Shown in pieces: positions 1 through 7,112 of a stretch of 10,302 nt of DNA. The stretch comes from Coriobacteriales bacterium. Its GTDB lineage: Bacteria > Actinomycetota > Coriobacteriia > Coriobacteriales > UBA8131. Made by a program: the position numbers and the translations under genes. Within the stretch, counting starts at the first letter, position 1, and each line of letters begins with the position of its first letter. The stretch lies in the NCBI GenBank assembly GCA_031268525.1, contig JAIRXA010000102.1:1-10302 (forward strand), given 5' to 3'. The notes below the pieces were generated by a model. It ran no database searches, was not told the origin of the DNA, and was given only the letters and a program-made list of their open reading frames with translations.

Positions 1-366
1 CCCAACAGGGTCAAGCGTCAGTTGGCGGCCAACATCGTGGCCGCCTATTACGACGAGGCAGCCGCCGTCGATGCCGAGGCGGCTTTTGACCGCGTCTTCA
101 AGGCCCATGAGGCGCCCGAAGACATACCCGAGGTCGCTCTGGCGGCCGCCGAGCCGGATGCGGAGGGCGCCTGCTATGTGCCGGCAGTCCTGCTTGAGCT
201 CGGCTTTGCCGCCAGCGCGGGTGAGGCCCGGCGCCTGATCGACGGCGGCGGGGTAAAACTCGACGGCGAGCCTCTGGCTGCCAAAGAGTACAGGGTGGCA
301 GCCGAACGGCTACCCGGCACGCTTGTCTCCGTCGGCAAGCGCAAGTTTGCCCGCATCAAGCCCTGA
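1..366 (+). CDS. tyrS: Tyrosyl-tRNA synthetase, C-terminal part (5' end outside window)
   Basis: This is the last 121 residues of a protein that enters the window in frame from base 1. It begins PNRVKRQLAANIVAAYY, which matches the region where bacterial TyrS passes from the catalytic/anticodon part into its C-terminal S4-like RNA-binding domain. The S4 domain is visible in YVPAVLLELGFAASAGEARR followed by LIDGGGVKLDGE, and the protein ends in VGKRKFARIKP. TyrS charges tRNA-Tyr with tyrosine in the cytoplasm, and the S4 domain grips the tRNA. The KMSKS and HIGH motifs would lie upstream of the window. The ATG/TTG codons near base 22 are internal, not starts. No U-rich terminator follows, so transcription may continue into the next plus-strand gene. 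The identification rests on family resemblance recalled from the sequence. Confidence 0.9.
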   Translation, partial: PNRVKRQLAANIVAAYYDEAAAVDAEAAFDRVFKAHEAPEDIPEVALAAAEPDAEGACYVPAVLLELGFAASAGEARRLIDGGGVKLDGEPLAAKEYRVAAERLPGTLVSVGKRKFARIKP

Positions 367-412
367 AGAAAGACGCAAGACGTTTTTGCGCTCCCTGATG
401 TCGGTAAGCTGT

Positions 413-508
413 CTGCAGGAAAGATAGTTCGGGTCTTCTGACGTCTGCAGGAAAGATGTTCCGGGTCCCCTGGCCCCTGCAAGAAAGATATTCCGGGTCC
501 TCTGACCC
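413..508 (+). repeat. Three tandem 32-bp hairpin-forming repeats
   Basis: Three head-to-tail units of exactly 32 bp lie at 413-444, 445-476 and 477-508. Each starts CTGCA(G/A)GAAAGAT and carries GGGTC at unit positions 19-23. Units 2 and 3 differ at four positions. In unit 3, GGGTC-CTCT-GACCC forms a 5-bp hairpin. In unit 2 the A of the second arm is G, giving a U-G pair that keeps the stem; unit 1 is decayed. A degenerate partial fourth unit may follow at 509-521, and it contains the AGAAAGGA ribosome-binding site of the next gene. There are no spacers between units, so this is not a CRISPR array. The function is unknown; it may be an RNA-level stem array in the leader of the deaminase gene, or a remnant of slippage. 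Confidence 0.85.
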
Positions 509-526
509 CATGAGAAAGGATACGCC

Positions 527-1837
527 ATGCTCTTTGCCAACATCGACTATCTGACGCCAGACTTTGAGATCGCCCACGGTTTCATCGGCACAGAAGGCTC
601 ACGTATCATCTATGTGGGCGCCTGCGATCCGGTTGGCACACCAGCCTTCCTCACGACTGATTTTGGCGAGCGCTACGACGGGAGCGGTAAGCTCCTGCTG
701 CCGGGCCTGTACAACACCCATACCCACGCGCCGATGACGCTTCTGCGTGGCTACGGCGAGAACCTGGTGCTTCAGGATTGGCTATACAAGCGCATCTTCC
801 CCTTTGAGGCGAAGATCACCGACGGGTATGCCCAGCCAGCGACCCTGCTGGCGATCGCTGAGATGCTGCGTTTTGGCACCGTGAGTTTCACCGACATGTA
901 CTACAACAACGGGGCGCGCATCGCCGCGATACAGACCAGCGGAATCAAGTGCAATCTCTGTGGAGGAGTCATGGTCTTCGATCAGGAGAAGCGTCTTGAG
1001 GATATGCCCGACTACGAGATGAACAAGGCACTGGTGCGAGATTATCACGGTGCCTTTGATGGTCGTCTGCGTATCGATCTCAACATCCACTCCGAGTATA
1101 TCTCCAACCCCTATGTTGTTCGCTCGATCGGCGAGCTTGCCCTTGATATGGGCGTGAACACCCACACCCATATCAGTGAAACGAAGCTGGAACACGAGGA
1201 ATGCAAGCAGCGTCGCGGCGGTCTGACACCTGTCGCCTATTTTGACTCGCTTGACTTCTTTGTGGCTCCCTGTACTGCCGCGCACTGCGTGTGGACCGAA
1301 GCGGGCGATTGGGAGATCATGGCGGCGCGTGGGGTGACCGCCGTGGCCAACCCGGCTTCCAACATGAAGCTGGCCAGCGGCTTTGCGCCCGTGCCCGAGA
1401 TGCTCGCGGCCGGCGTGAACATCGGTCTGGGCACCGATGGCATGGCCTCGAACAACAACCACAATCTGCTCAAGGAGCTCTATCTGCTGGGGCTGATCTC
1501 CAAGGGTGCGACCGGCGATCCCACGGTGGTCACGCCTGCTCAGGCGCTGGCTACGGCGACCGTCAATGGCGCACGTTCGCAGGGGCGTGCGGACGGTGGG
1601 CGTATCGCCGAGGGTTGCGCGGCCGATGTCGCAGTGCTCGACGTGAATACGCCCTGGATGACGCCCGTGCACGATCAGCTCAGCAATCTGATCTTTGCTG
1701 CTCAGGGCTCCGACGTCGTGCTGACAATGGTCGATGGCGTGGTACTCTACCGCGATGGCTCGTGGCCTACGATCGATGTGGAGAAGGCTCTCGCCGAGAC
1801 TCAGGCTGCCGCCGACACCATCGTTGCCTCTTTGTGA
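527..1837 (+). CDS. Amidohydrolase, S-adenosylhomocysteine / 5'-methylthioadenosine deaminase-like
   Basis: A 436-residue metal-dependent hydrolase of the TRZ/ATZ (cytosine deaminase-like) branch of the amidohydrolase superfamily. Such enzymes deaminate adenosine-type purines (MTA, SAH, 5'-deoxyadenosine) in nucleoside salvage. A short N-terminal beta domain leads into LLLPGLYNTHTHAPM with metal ligands H65 and H67. Next come HTHISETKLEHEE (H215 metal ligand, E218), AAHCVW (H253) and GLGTDGMASNNNHN with metal ligand D304; this spacing is the deaminase pattern. The length is normal for the family. The ATG at 527 is preceded by AGAAAGGA six bases upstream, which fixes the start. The mnmA frame opens a few bases after the stop, so co-transcription is likely. 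The exact substrate (MTA, SAH, 5'-deoxyadenosine or a related nucleoside) cannot be settled from sequence alone. Confidence 0.85.
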   Translation: MLFANIDYLTPDFEIAHGFIGTEGSRIIYVGACDPVGTPAFLTTDFGERYDGSGKLLLPGLYNTHTHAPMTLLRGYGENLVLQDWLYKRIFPFEAKITDGYAQPATLLAIAEMLRFGTVSFTDMYYNNGARIAAIQTSGIKCNLCGGVMVFDQEKRLEDMPDYEMNKALVRDYHGAFDGRLRIDLNIHSEYISNPYVVRSIGELALDMGVNTHTHISETKLEHEECKQRRGGLTPVAYFDSLDFFVAPCTAAHCVWTEAGDWEIMAARGVTAVANPASNMKLASGFAPVPEMLAAGVNIGLGTDGMASNNNHNLLKELYLLGLISKGATGDPTVVTPAQALATATVNGARSQGRADGGRIAEGCAADVAVLDVNTPWMTPVHDQLSNLIFAAQGSDVVLTMVDGVVLYRDGSWPTIDVEKALAETQAAADTIVASL

Positions 1838-1855
1838 CCGTTGGCCCCCCCTGCC

Positions 1856-3151
1856 ATGACTCGCGTCCCGCCGCGTCCCAACTCGTCTCGTCCCGACGTG
1901 CCGTGCCCCATTTCGACGCGTCCTGTACTGGCGTCCGTCCCGTCTCATGGCAACTCGCCTCGTCCTCGCGTCCTCGTTGCCATGAGTGGTGGCGTTGACA
2001 GCAGTGTTGCCGCTCACCTGCTCATCGAGGCCGGCTATGACTGCACGGGTGCGACCATGCGTCTCATCGACGACGATCTGGCAGGCCAGGCGGGTGAGCG
2101 TGCGCCGGAGAGCGGCTGCTGCTCGCTGGCTGACGTAGAGGACGCGCGCGCGGTCTGTGCCCGGCTTGGCATCCCGCATTACACCCTGAACTTTGCCGCC
2201 GAATTCACGCGTCGTGTCATCGAGCCCTTCGTCTCGGCCTACCAGCGGGGCGAGACTCCCAATCCCTGTATCGACTGTAACCGTTTTCTGAAATTTGAGC
2301 ATCTGCTGGCGCGTGCCCTGACTTTAGGCTATGACTATATTGCCACCGGTCATTACGCGCGCATCCGTCGGGGGGCGCAGGGGCGTCAGGAGCCGCAGGA
2401 GCGCCAAGAGTCGCCGGGACGCCAGGAGGAGAAGTATCACCTCCTGCGAGGGGTGGATTCCAACAAGGATCAAAGCTACGTGCTCTATGCCCTCACGCAG
2501 GCACAGCTGGCGCATACCTTGCTGCCGCTCGGGGATCTTACGAAGGCGGAGGTTCGCTCCATTGCCACCCGTTTGGGCTTACAGACGGCCGAGAAGCCAG
2601 AAAGCCAGGACATCTGCTTCGTTTCCGAAGGGGACTACCGTTCCTTTATCGGTCGCTTTACCAAACAGGCGGCCTGCCCCGGGCCCATCGTCGACAACGT
2701 AGGCCAGCGCATCGGCATGCATCAGGGGCTTGCAGCCTATACTGTCGGACAGCGCAAGGGCCTCGGCGTTGCAATGGGTCATCCACTCTATGTTCAGCGT
2801 ATCGACGTGGCAAACAACACACTGGTAGTTGGTGGGGCGGAGGGGCTGTATGCCCAAGGGGCCTGTATCCGCGATATGAATATGATAGTATACGAGCATA
2901 TCGACGAGCCCTTGCGAGTCACCGCAAAGCATCGTTATCGTGGTTTGGAGCAGGCGGCTCAGCTGAGCCTGCTTGTAGGAGGGCGGGCCGAAGTGCTCTT
3001 TGACGAGCTCCAGAAAGCCATCACGCCTGGTCAAGCCCTTGTGTGCTATCAAGGTGACGAAGTGGTCGGCGGCGGCGTGATCACGACAACTACCCTATTC
3101 GGCTGTCGGTTATTTCAGCGAGCGCCTGACTGTTCTTCCGGTGCTTTTTGA
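1856..3151 (+). CDS. mnmA: tRNA-specific 2-thiouridylase MnmA with repeat-bearing N-terminus and internal insert
   Basis: MnmA activates U34 of tRNA Lys/Glu/Gln with ATP and inserts sulfur to make 2-thiouridine. Visible in order are the PP-loop RVLVAMSGGVDSS (M43-S49), ETPNPCIDCN with nucleophile C138, GHYARI, GVDSNKDQSYVLYAL, and SQDICFVSEGDYRSFI with the second catalytic cysteine C254. The C-terminal beta barrel ends near GDEVVGGGVI, followed by about 20 extra residues. Two oddities stand out. First, about 35 residues of Pro/Ser/Arg-rich sequence precede the usual N-terminal strand. Second, GRQEPQ-ERQESP-GRQEE is inserted between GHYARI and YHLLRG, where relatives have a short loop. Start choices in frame are TTG 1841, ATG 1856 and GTG 1898. 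None has a clear Shine-Dalgarno sequence, so translation is probably coupled to the deaminase (stop 1835-1837). ATG 1982 is too late because it would remove the first strand. I chose ATG 1856. Confidence 0.93.
   Translation: MTRVPPRPNSSRPDVPCPISTRPVLASVPSHGNSPRPRVLVAMSGGVDSSVAAHLLIEAGYDCTGATMRLIDDDLAGQAGERAPESGCCSLADVEDARAVCARLGIPHYTLNFAAEFTRRVIEPFVSAYQRGETPNPCIDCNRFLKFEHLLARALTLGYDYIATGHYARIRRGAQGRQEPQERQESPGRQEEKYHLLRGVDSNKDQSYVLYALTQAQLAHTLLPLGDLTKAEVRSIATRLGLQTAEKPESQDICFVSEGDYRSFIGRFTKQAACPGPIVDNVGQRIGMHQGLAAYTVGQRKGLGVAMGHPLYVQRIDVANNTLVVGGAEGLYAQGACIRDMNMIVYEHIDEPLRVTAKHRYRGLEQAAQLSLLVGGRAEVLFDELQKAITPGQALVCYQGDEVVGGGVITTTTLFGCRLFQRAPDCSSGAF
2381..2431 (+). repeat. In-frame 18-bp tandem repeat inside mnmA
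   Basis: Units lie at 2381-2398, 2399-2416 and 2417-2431 (the last incomplete). They encode GRQEPQ, ERQESP and GRQEE. The core is G/ERQE, written as GG/GA-CG-CA(G/A)-GAG. The insert sits in a surface loop between GHYARI and YHLLRG, outside all catalytic motifs, and preserves the reading frame. Confidence 0.8.
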
Positions 3152-3179
3152 GGACTCGTCGTTCAGGTAAGGCTGCTCC

Positions 3180-4679
3180 CTACGAAGATGAGTCGACCTC
3201 ACGAATAAGCTGCATCATGCTCTTATAGGAACCGACACCCAATTTCTCATAGATATTATGGATATGATTGCGGGTTGTACCGACGCTTATGACAAGCGTC
3301 GCGGCAATCTCATCGGCACGCTTTCCTCTGGCCAACAAAAGGAAGACCTCTTCTTCACGGGCAGAGAGAGCATACTGTTCGGCGATGCACAAGAATGCCG
3401 CATTCTCATCGAACTGTGTGTGCGAGGGTGGGATACCGGTATTCTCAAGGGACGACCAGGTCTTTGAGAGCAGCAGTTCAAAGAGTAAGCCGACTGCAAA
3501 GAACATGAGAGCGAAGAGAACCAGGGTGACCTCATAAAACCAGGTGTTGTCGGCGCTTACCAGAGGAAAAAGAAGGGTGGAGAGGAAACTGCCGAGCATG
3601 TTCCCGATACCTTCAGCCATAAAGAGCAGGAGTATGGTTGGCACGAAAGGCACACGAATCAGGCGATTTGCGACTGTTGCCATCATCATCGCGCAAAGGG
3701 TGAACCATGCGTAGCCAGTAAAGATCACAATCGTAGGGAATAAGGTCCAGTTACCTGCGCTGAAAGGCAACAGGAGAAAGCCAATAAGTATGATAGGCAA
3801 GGCGATCTTATAGACATTGCGTAGGCTCTTTGTCGGATCACGCCCAACGATAAGGATGATGATAATTGCAGAGGTCAGAGTGATCAGGAAGGACAGCATC
3901 TTGACGAGAAAGCTATTGTTTTGGACGGAAGAGTGGACGATGAACTGGATATAGCCATACACGGTAGAACTGATAATGACAACTGTGAAGGCAAGCGCAT
4001 TCATGCGAAGCGATATTTGAGCTTCCTCAGGTTTGGGCACAAGTCCGCATGAGGAAGAATCGATCGGTGCGCCTCTCAGAAGGCAGTACAGGGAACAGGC
4101 AGGTAGCAGAAGATAGACCACACCTTCGCCGAGGCGGGAGAGCATGGCCAGAAGGGTAACACCGTAATACCCCATGACTCCGATGAAAAACGCTCCCATG
4201 ATGATGAGACACGCAGACTTTTGGGCGAGACCCCCCAACTTCAGTATCCAGGGTATGAGCAAAAGGGTAAAGCCGACGCTTTCCAGGCAGCCACCTATGA
4301 TGAGCAGAGCAGGATTATCCATCCCATCAGAGACGATACCGAACAGGAAATAGCTGATAAATATACCCATCGGGAAAACTGAGACAGAAAGAACCCGATA
4401 CAGTGGAAGGCGGCATAGATTTACCAGGCGCTTGCGTAGAAGGTAAGCACTCAGCAAAGCGATAATCATGGCAAGACGGGTGAAGTAGTTGACATTCTGG
4501 AAGACGACGAAAGCCGCTTTGTTCCCCAAGGCTATCGAAGAGAAACTTGCCTCCAGGAAGATCATCAGCCAGATGATCCACAGCACCGCGAACCCAAAGT
4601 AGGCCGACAGTGGAATCCGCGCGAGATTATGTCTGATCTCAGAAAATCCCACTGCGTGCACTATCGATCGATGGGCCAT
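3180..4679 (-). CDS. Membrane-bound LuxR-family transcriptional regulator (multi-TM sensor plus C-terminal HTH)
   Basis: A 499-residue protein. Roughly residues 25-405 hold about twelve hydrophobic segments arranged like an MFS transporter; examples are AYFGFAVLWIIWLMIFL near the N-terminus and AIIIILIVGRDPTKS in the middle. The last 64 residues are a LuxR/GerE helix-turn-helix: YALSAREEEVFLLLARGKRADEIA, then VISVGTTRNHIHNIYEKLGV. This architecture is known in Eggerthella and relatives, where such proteins regulate adjacent reductase operons in response to substrate. The inferred role is ligand sensing in the membrane and control of the flavoprotein operon just upstream on the same strand. 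The start is ATG 4679 with AGGA a few bases upstream. A palindrome at 4714-4733 lies 35-54 bases before the start. Base composition is visibly AT-richer than in the flanking housekeeping genes, and no internal tandem repeats were seen. It converges with mnmA across 28 bp. Confidence 0.9.
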   Translation of the reverse strand: MAHRSIVHAVGFSEIRHNLARIPLSAYFGFAVLWIIWLMIFLEASFSSIALGNKAAFVVFQNVNYFTRLAMIIALLSAYLLRKRLVNLCRLPLYRVLSVSVFPMGIFISYFLFGIVSDGMDNPALLIIGGCLESVGFTLLLIPWILKLGGLAQKSACLIIMGAFFIGVMGYYGVTLLAMLSRLGEGVVYLLLPACSLYCLLRGAPIDSSSCGLVPKPEEAQISLRMNALAFTVVIISSTVYGYIQFIVHSSVQNNSFLVKMLSFLITLTSAIIIILIVGRDPTKSLRNVYKIALPIILIGFLLLPFSAGNWTLFPTIVIFTGYAWFTLCAMMMATVANRLIRVPFVPTILLLFMAEGIGNMLGSFLSTLLFPLVSADNTWFYEVTLVLFALMFFAVGLLFELLLSKTWSSLENTGIPPSHTQFDENAAFLCIAEQYALSAREEEVFLLLARGKRADEIAATLVISVGTTRNHIHNIYEKLGVGSYKSMMQLIREVDSSS

Positions 4680-4713
4680 GGAATCCTATCCATTCCTTGC
4701 TAGGCTCTGTTCT

Positions 4714-4733
4714 TTCGATTGTACTCTATCGAA
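4714..4733 (-). promoter_or_regulatory. Palindromic candidate operator/promoter element before the LuxR gene
   Basis: TTCGAT (4714-4719) and ATCGAA (4728-4733) form a perfect inverted repeat around the 8-bp spacer TGTACTCT. On the minus strand the element contains TACAAT, a good -10-like hexamer, without a recognisable -35; this would fit activator-dependent transcription. A close variant lies upstream of the flavoprotein gene. Whether it binds the LuxR protein is inference. Confidence 0.5.
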
Positions 4734-4735
4734 GA

Positions 4736-4773
4736 CAAAGTAGGACGTACTGCTGTCCTCACGCCCTACTTTG
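4736..4773 (-). terminator. Stem-loop after the FMN-binding protein gene, possible terminator
   Basis: CAAAGTAGG (4736-4744) pairs perfectly with CCTACTTTG (4765-4773). After one A/C mismatch the stem continues as CGT/ACG, around a loop of about 12 bases. It lies 31 bases beyond the FMN-gene stop and just upstream of the regulator's control element. There is no long U tract on the minus strand (TTTGTCTTC follows), so termination would be partial or factor-assisted. The stem is unusually strong for chance. Confidence 0.5.
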
Positions 4774-4803
4774 CCGAATAGTTGTCGAATAATCTCCCAA
4801 GGT

Positions 4804-5184
4804 CTATTCTCCCTGGCTCCTTGCCTGCCCAAGTGCATCGTCCGTAGCTTCTGCGATGCCGGTGCTGGTGAGGGTGGCGCCAGATATCGCGTCAATCTGG
4901 GCAGATTGTGCTTCGAGGATACGGTTGGCAAAGCTTCCATCTTGGATGGCCTCCCAGCCGCCAACGCCTTGGGTTTCACCCGGGCCTGTAATCTCAACTG
5001 CGGTTATGGTGAGAGAATCGACTGTTACCGTTACCGTGATCGGGCCCATTCCACGGCTGGTGCCCGTATAGGTGCCTGGAATATAGATGTCGACTGTCTC
5101 TTGCGGTGCGCTGCAGGCCAGCATGCCCACTGCCAAAGATGCGAGCACCAGAAGGGTTATCAGCATCAAAGAGATCTTCTTCAT
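4804..5184 (-). CDS. Small FMN-binding lipoprotein (covalent flavin electron carrier)
   Basis: A 126-residue exported protein with an FMN_bind domain. Residues 1-24 are a lipoprotein signal: MKK, a hydrophobic run ISLMLITLLVLASLAVG, then MLAC with C24 as the likely lipidated residue. The mature part has GTYTGTSRGMGPITVTVTV and ends with DAISGATLTS (D98-S107). This fits the D-x-x-S-G-A-T pattern, in which the threonine (T104) receives FMN from the flavin transferase ApbE. Such carriers shuttle electrons on the outer face of the membrane. The start is ATG 5184 because it is preceded by GGAAAGG six bases upstream and directly begins the signal peptide; a longer in-frame extension to 5265 lacks support. 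It follows the FAD flavoprotein by 77 bp and is probably co-transcribed. In urocanate and some fumarate reductases this domain is fused to the flavoprotein; here it is separate. Confidence 0.87.
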   Translation of the reverse strand: MKKISLMLITLLVLASLAVGMLACSAPQETVDIYIPGTYTGTSRGMGPITVTVTVDSLTITAVEITGPGETQGVGGWEAIQDGSFANRILEAQSAQIDAISGATLTSTGIAEATDDALGQARSQGE

Positions 5185-5225
5185 ATGCAACCTTTCCCAA
5201 AGGGCGTTTTCTTTCTGTTGCCTCA

Positions 5226-5263
5226 AGAACTCGGGCAGGACTTCAGAACTCGGAGAGGACTTC
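5226..5263. repeat. 19-bp tandem repeat between the flavoprotein and FMN genes
   Basis: Two adjacent 19-bp units (5226-5244 and 5245-5263) both read AGAACTCGG-NN-AGGACTTC and differ only in the two central bases. The second unit runs into the flavoprotein stop codon (5262-5264). The unit length is not a multiple of three, consistent with an untranslated spacer. Confidence 0.85.
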
Positions 5264-7112
5264 ATGAGGATTCGTTGGCAAGGATTCCCTCGTAGGCCAT
5301 GTATCCGCCGGTGTAGGAGCCGCCGGCTCCACCGAACATGCCCATATCATTGAACAGCCAGCCGCCAAATCCCCCCGCAGTCTGAAAGCCCGCGTAGAGC
5401 CCTGGAATGACCTCTGCCTCTTCAGTGAGCACCTGCATGCTTGCATTGACGAGCAGGCCTGCTCCCGTGCCCTGCACGGCCGCGCCTGTCTTCGCCCCAT
5501 AAAAGGGCGGATTCTTGATGGGGATAAGCCAGGTATCGCGATATCCCCAGAGTTCTTCCGCTTCGCCCGATTCGCAGGCCGCGTTCCATTCGTCTACGCA
5601 TTTTTTGACGATAGCCACCTCAACTTCAAGTTGAGAGGCAAGTTCCTCGAGCGTATCGGCTTTTTTGATGTAGCCACCGTCCAAACCACGTTGAAGTCCC
5701 TCTCGCCAATCAGAATCGTTTACTGCCTTGGAAAGACCAGACTGGCTTTCAGATAACTGTTTGCCGCCAGGCTCATACAGCGAGCGAGCACCAGACTCAT
5801 TGAAGTTGGTGACATGTTCTTCGAAATCACTGTCGAATACGACGATTCGGCGGTTGCCGAAGGTCGACATATCCTGCATGCAGGTGTATTTTTCGGTATT
5901 ACCGATTTCGATCATGTCGGGGGTGTCGGTTGTGAAGTAATGCAGGCGCTCACCTCGTGCGTTGAAACCCAACCAGGGTTGACGACAGAGAGCCTCTCCG
6001 CCATCGAACATCGAGCGGTACATACTGACTGCGTCTGCTGGCGGTTCGATGCCGCCGTCGCGGACCGAGAAGGCATCGCGACCGGCGATGCCTGCGCCGA
6101 GGCCGAGCCCCATGCGGATGCACTCGCCGGTGGTGGTCGGCATGACCGTGGCGGTTGCCGCACCTACTCCACACACGGGGACGTAGCGCTTCAGCAGGTC
6201 TCGATTGGCACCGATGCCACCCGCTGTGAGTACGATAGCCGTACTGCCTTTGTAGTAGGTGTCTGCGCCTGTCGCATTGTCGACCGCAAGGACTCCAAGG
6301 ACTCGCCCGTTTTCGACAACGAGAGACTTTGCAGGCGTGAGATAGGCGATCTCGACACCCGCCGCCTCCGCGGCGTCTTTGAGGCCATTGCAGATAGGTT
6401 GTTGGGTTGTACCGAGGGATGCAGCGTATTCCCGAGGAACGATAAGGCCACTGCTGGCAGCGCCGTCTCCATAGAATTGCCATAGGTAATCCACGAGGTC
6501 AATCCCGGCATCGAGTGCCGCTTCGACAGCCTTCGGCCCTGCCTTCAACATGGCATCACAGAGATCATAGTCGACGGAGTATTCATAATGCTCCAGATTC
6601 TGTCTGAGAGTCTGCTCATGGGAATAGGGTGTGCCATACATACCCCAATCACCCCAGAGTCTTGGAACTCCGCCGTATACGACCCACAGCATAGCTTCGC
6701 CCGTTGACCCACCGATCATATCGGCTTTCTCGAGGAGTACCACGGATTTTCCTGCTTTTGCCAAACAGAGTGCGGCCATCAGCCCACCTCCTCCTCCTCC
6801 GACCACTACGATATCCGCCTCTTTATCCCAGGCTGCGGGCGGCTCAACGGGCGGGATGGGAGCGGTGGCTGGGGTGTCGACCCATCCATCTGCATAACGC
6901 TCGACATCTGCATTGGTACTGACGCCAGGTGCTCCTTCTGTTGTGGAGCTTTCTCCTTCCGAGGGGTTTGCGCAGGCAACAAGTGATCCGGCCCCCAGGG
7001 CACCTGCACCTGCAAGTGCGGCGCCTTTCAGGAAATTCCTTCGTGAGATGTGCGCGGTTTCAGGCGTTGCCTCATCATATTCATCCTGCATGATCTTCCT
7101 CCTTTGTTGCAT
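5262..7112 (-). CDS. Tat-exported FAD-dependent reductase-like lipoprotein (flavocytochrome c / fumarate reductase flavoprotein family)
   Basis: A 616-residue FAD_binding_2-type oxidoreductase. The N-terminus has a twin-arginine signal, SRRNFLKG (R24, R25), a Gly/Ala-rich hydrophobic stretch, and a lipobox LVAC with C47, so it is probably exported folded and lipid-anchored. A linker to about residue 95 precedes the dinucleotide fold DIVVVGGGGGGLMAALCLAK with E128 at the end of the second strand. The FAD fold returns at the C-terminus in VIPGLYAGFQTAGGFGGW. Family members reduce fumarate, urocanate, nitro groups, steroids, cardiac glycosides and others. The usual fumarate-site pattern (HHTMGG-like and a conserved RG-containing loop) is not evident; those places read AVQGTGAGL and ALCRQPWLGFNARGERL, so fumarate is an unlikely substrate. 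No heme motifs (CxxCH) were seen. The downstream FMN lipoprotein is the likely electron donor. Two in-frame starts, ATG 7112 and ATG 7091, each carry an identical strong ribosome-binding site. Confidence 0.88.
   Translation of the reverse strand: MQQRRKIMQDEYDEATPETAHISRRNFLKGAALAGAGALGAGSLVACANPSEGESSTTEGAPGVSTNADVERYADGWVDTPATAPIPPVEPPAAWDKEADIVVVGGGGGGLMAALCLAKAGKSVVLLEKADMIGGSTGEAMLWVVYGGVPRLWGDWGMYGTPYSHEQTLRQNLEHYEYSVDYDLCDAMLKAGPKAVEAALDAGIDLVDYLWQFYGDGAASSGLIVPREYAASLGTTQQPICNGLKDAAEAAGVEIAYLTPAKSLVVENGRVLGVLAVDNATGADTYYKGSTAIVLTAGGIGANRDLLKRYVPVCGVGAATATVMPTTTGECIRMGLGLGAGIAGRDAFSVRDGGIEPPADAVSMYRSMFDGGEALCRQPWLGFNARGERLHYFTTDTPDMIEIGNTEKYTCMQDMSTFGNRRIVVFDSDFEEHVTNFNESGARSLYEPGGKQLSESQSGLSKAVNDSDWREGLQRGLDGGYIKKADTLEELASQLEVEVAIVKKCVDEWNAACESGEAEELWGYRDTWLIPIKNPPFYGAKTGAAVQGTGAGLLVNASMQVLTEEAEVIPGLYAGFQTAGGFGGWLFNDMGMFGGAGGSYTGGYMAYEGILANESS

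Noticed and set aside
374..390. Intrinsic terminator after tyrS
   Set aside because: CGCAA-GACGTTT-TTGCG gives only a 5-bp stem and is followed by CTCCCTG, with no U tract.
413..508. CRISPR array
   Set aside because: The 32-bp units abut directly with no variable spacers, only three units exist, and no cas genes are nearby.
782..2302. Long minus-strand open frame of about 500 codons opposite the deaminase and mnmA
   Set aside because: Its translation is rich in Arg/His/Gly with runs such as GTRRVGTRRDASHGRGG and has no recognisable domain. It lies antisense to two well-supported genes and mirrors their codon structure and repeats.
3152..3179. Bidirectional terminator between convergent mnmA and the LuxR gene
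   Set aside because: The 28-bp gap shows no stable stem followed by a U tract on either strand.
5185..5265. Extended N-terminus of the FMN-binding protein starting at 5265
   Set aside because: The extra residues precede a complete lipoprotein signal peptide and come from the 19-bp noncoding repeat; ATG 5184 has a good ribosome-binding site.
5814..6485. Plus-strand open frame of 223 codons inside the flavoprotein gene
   Set aside because: It is antisense to conserved flavoprotein sequence, has no domain, and no ribosome-binding site was seen.
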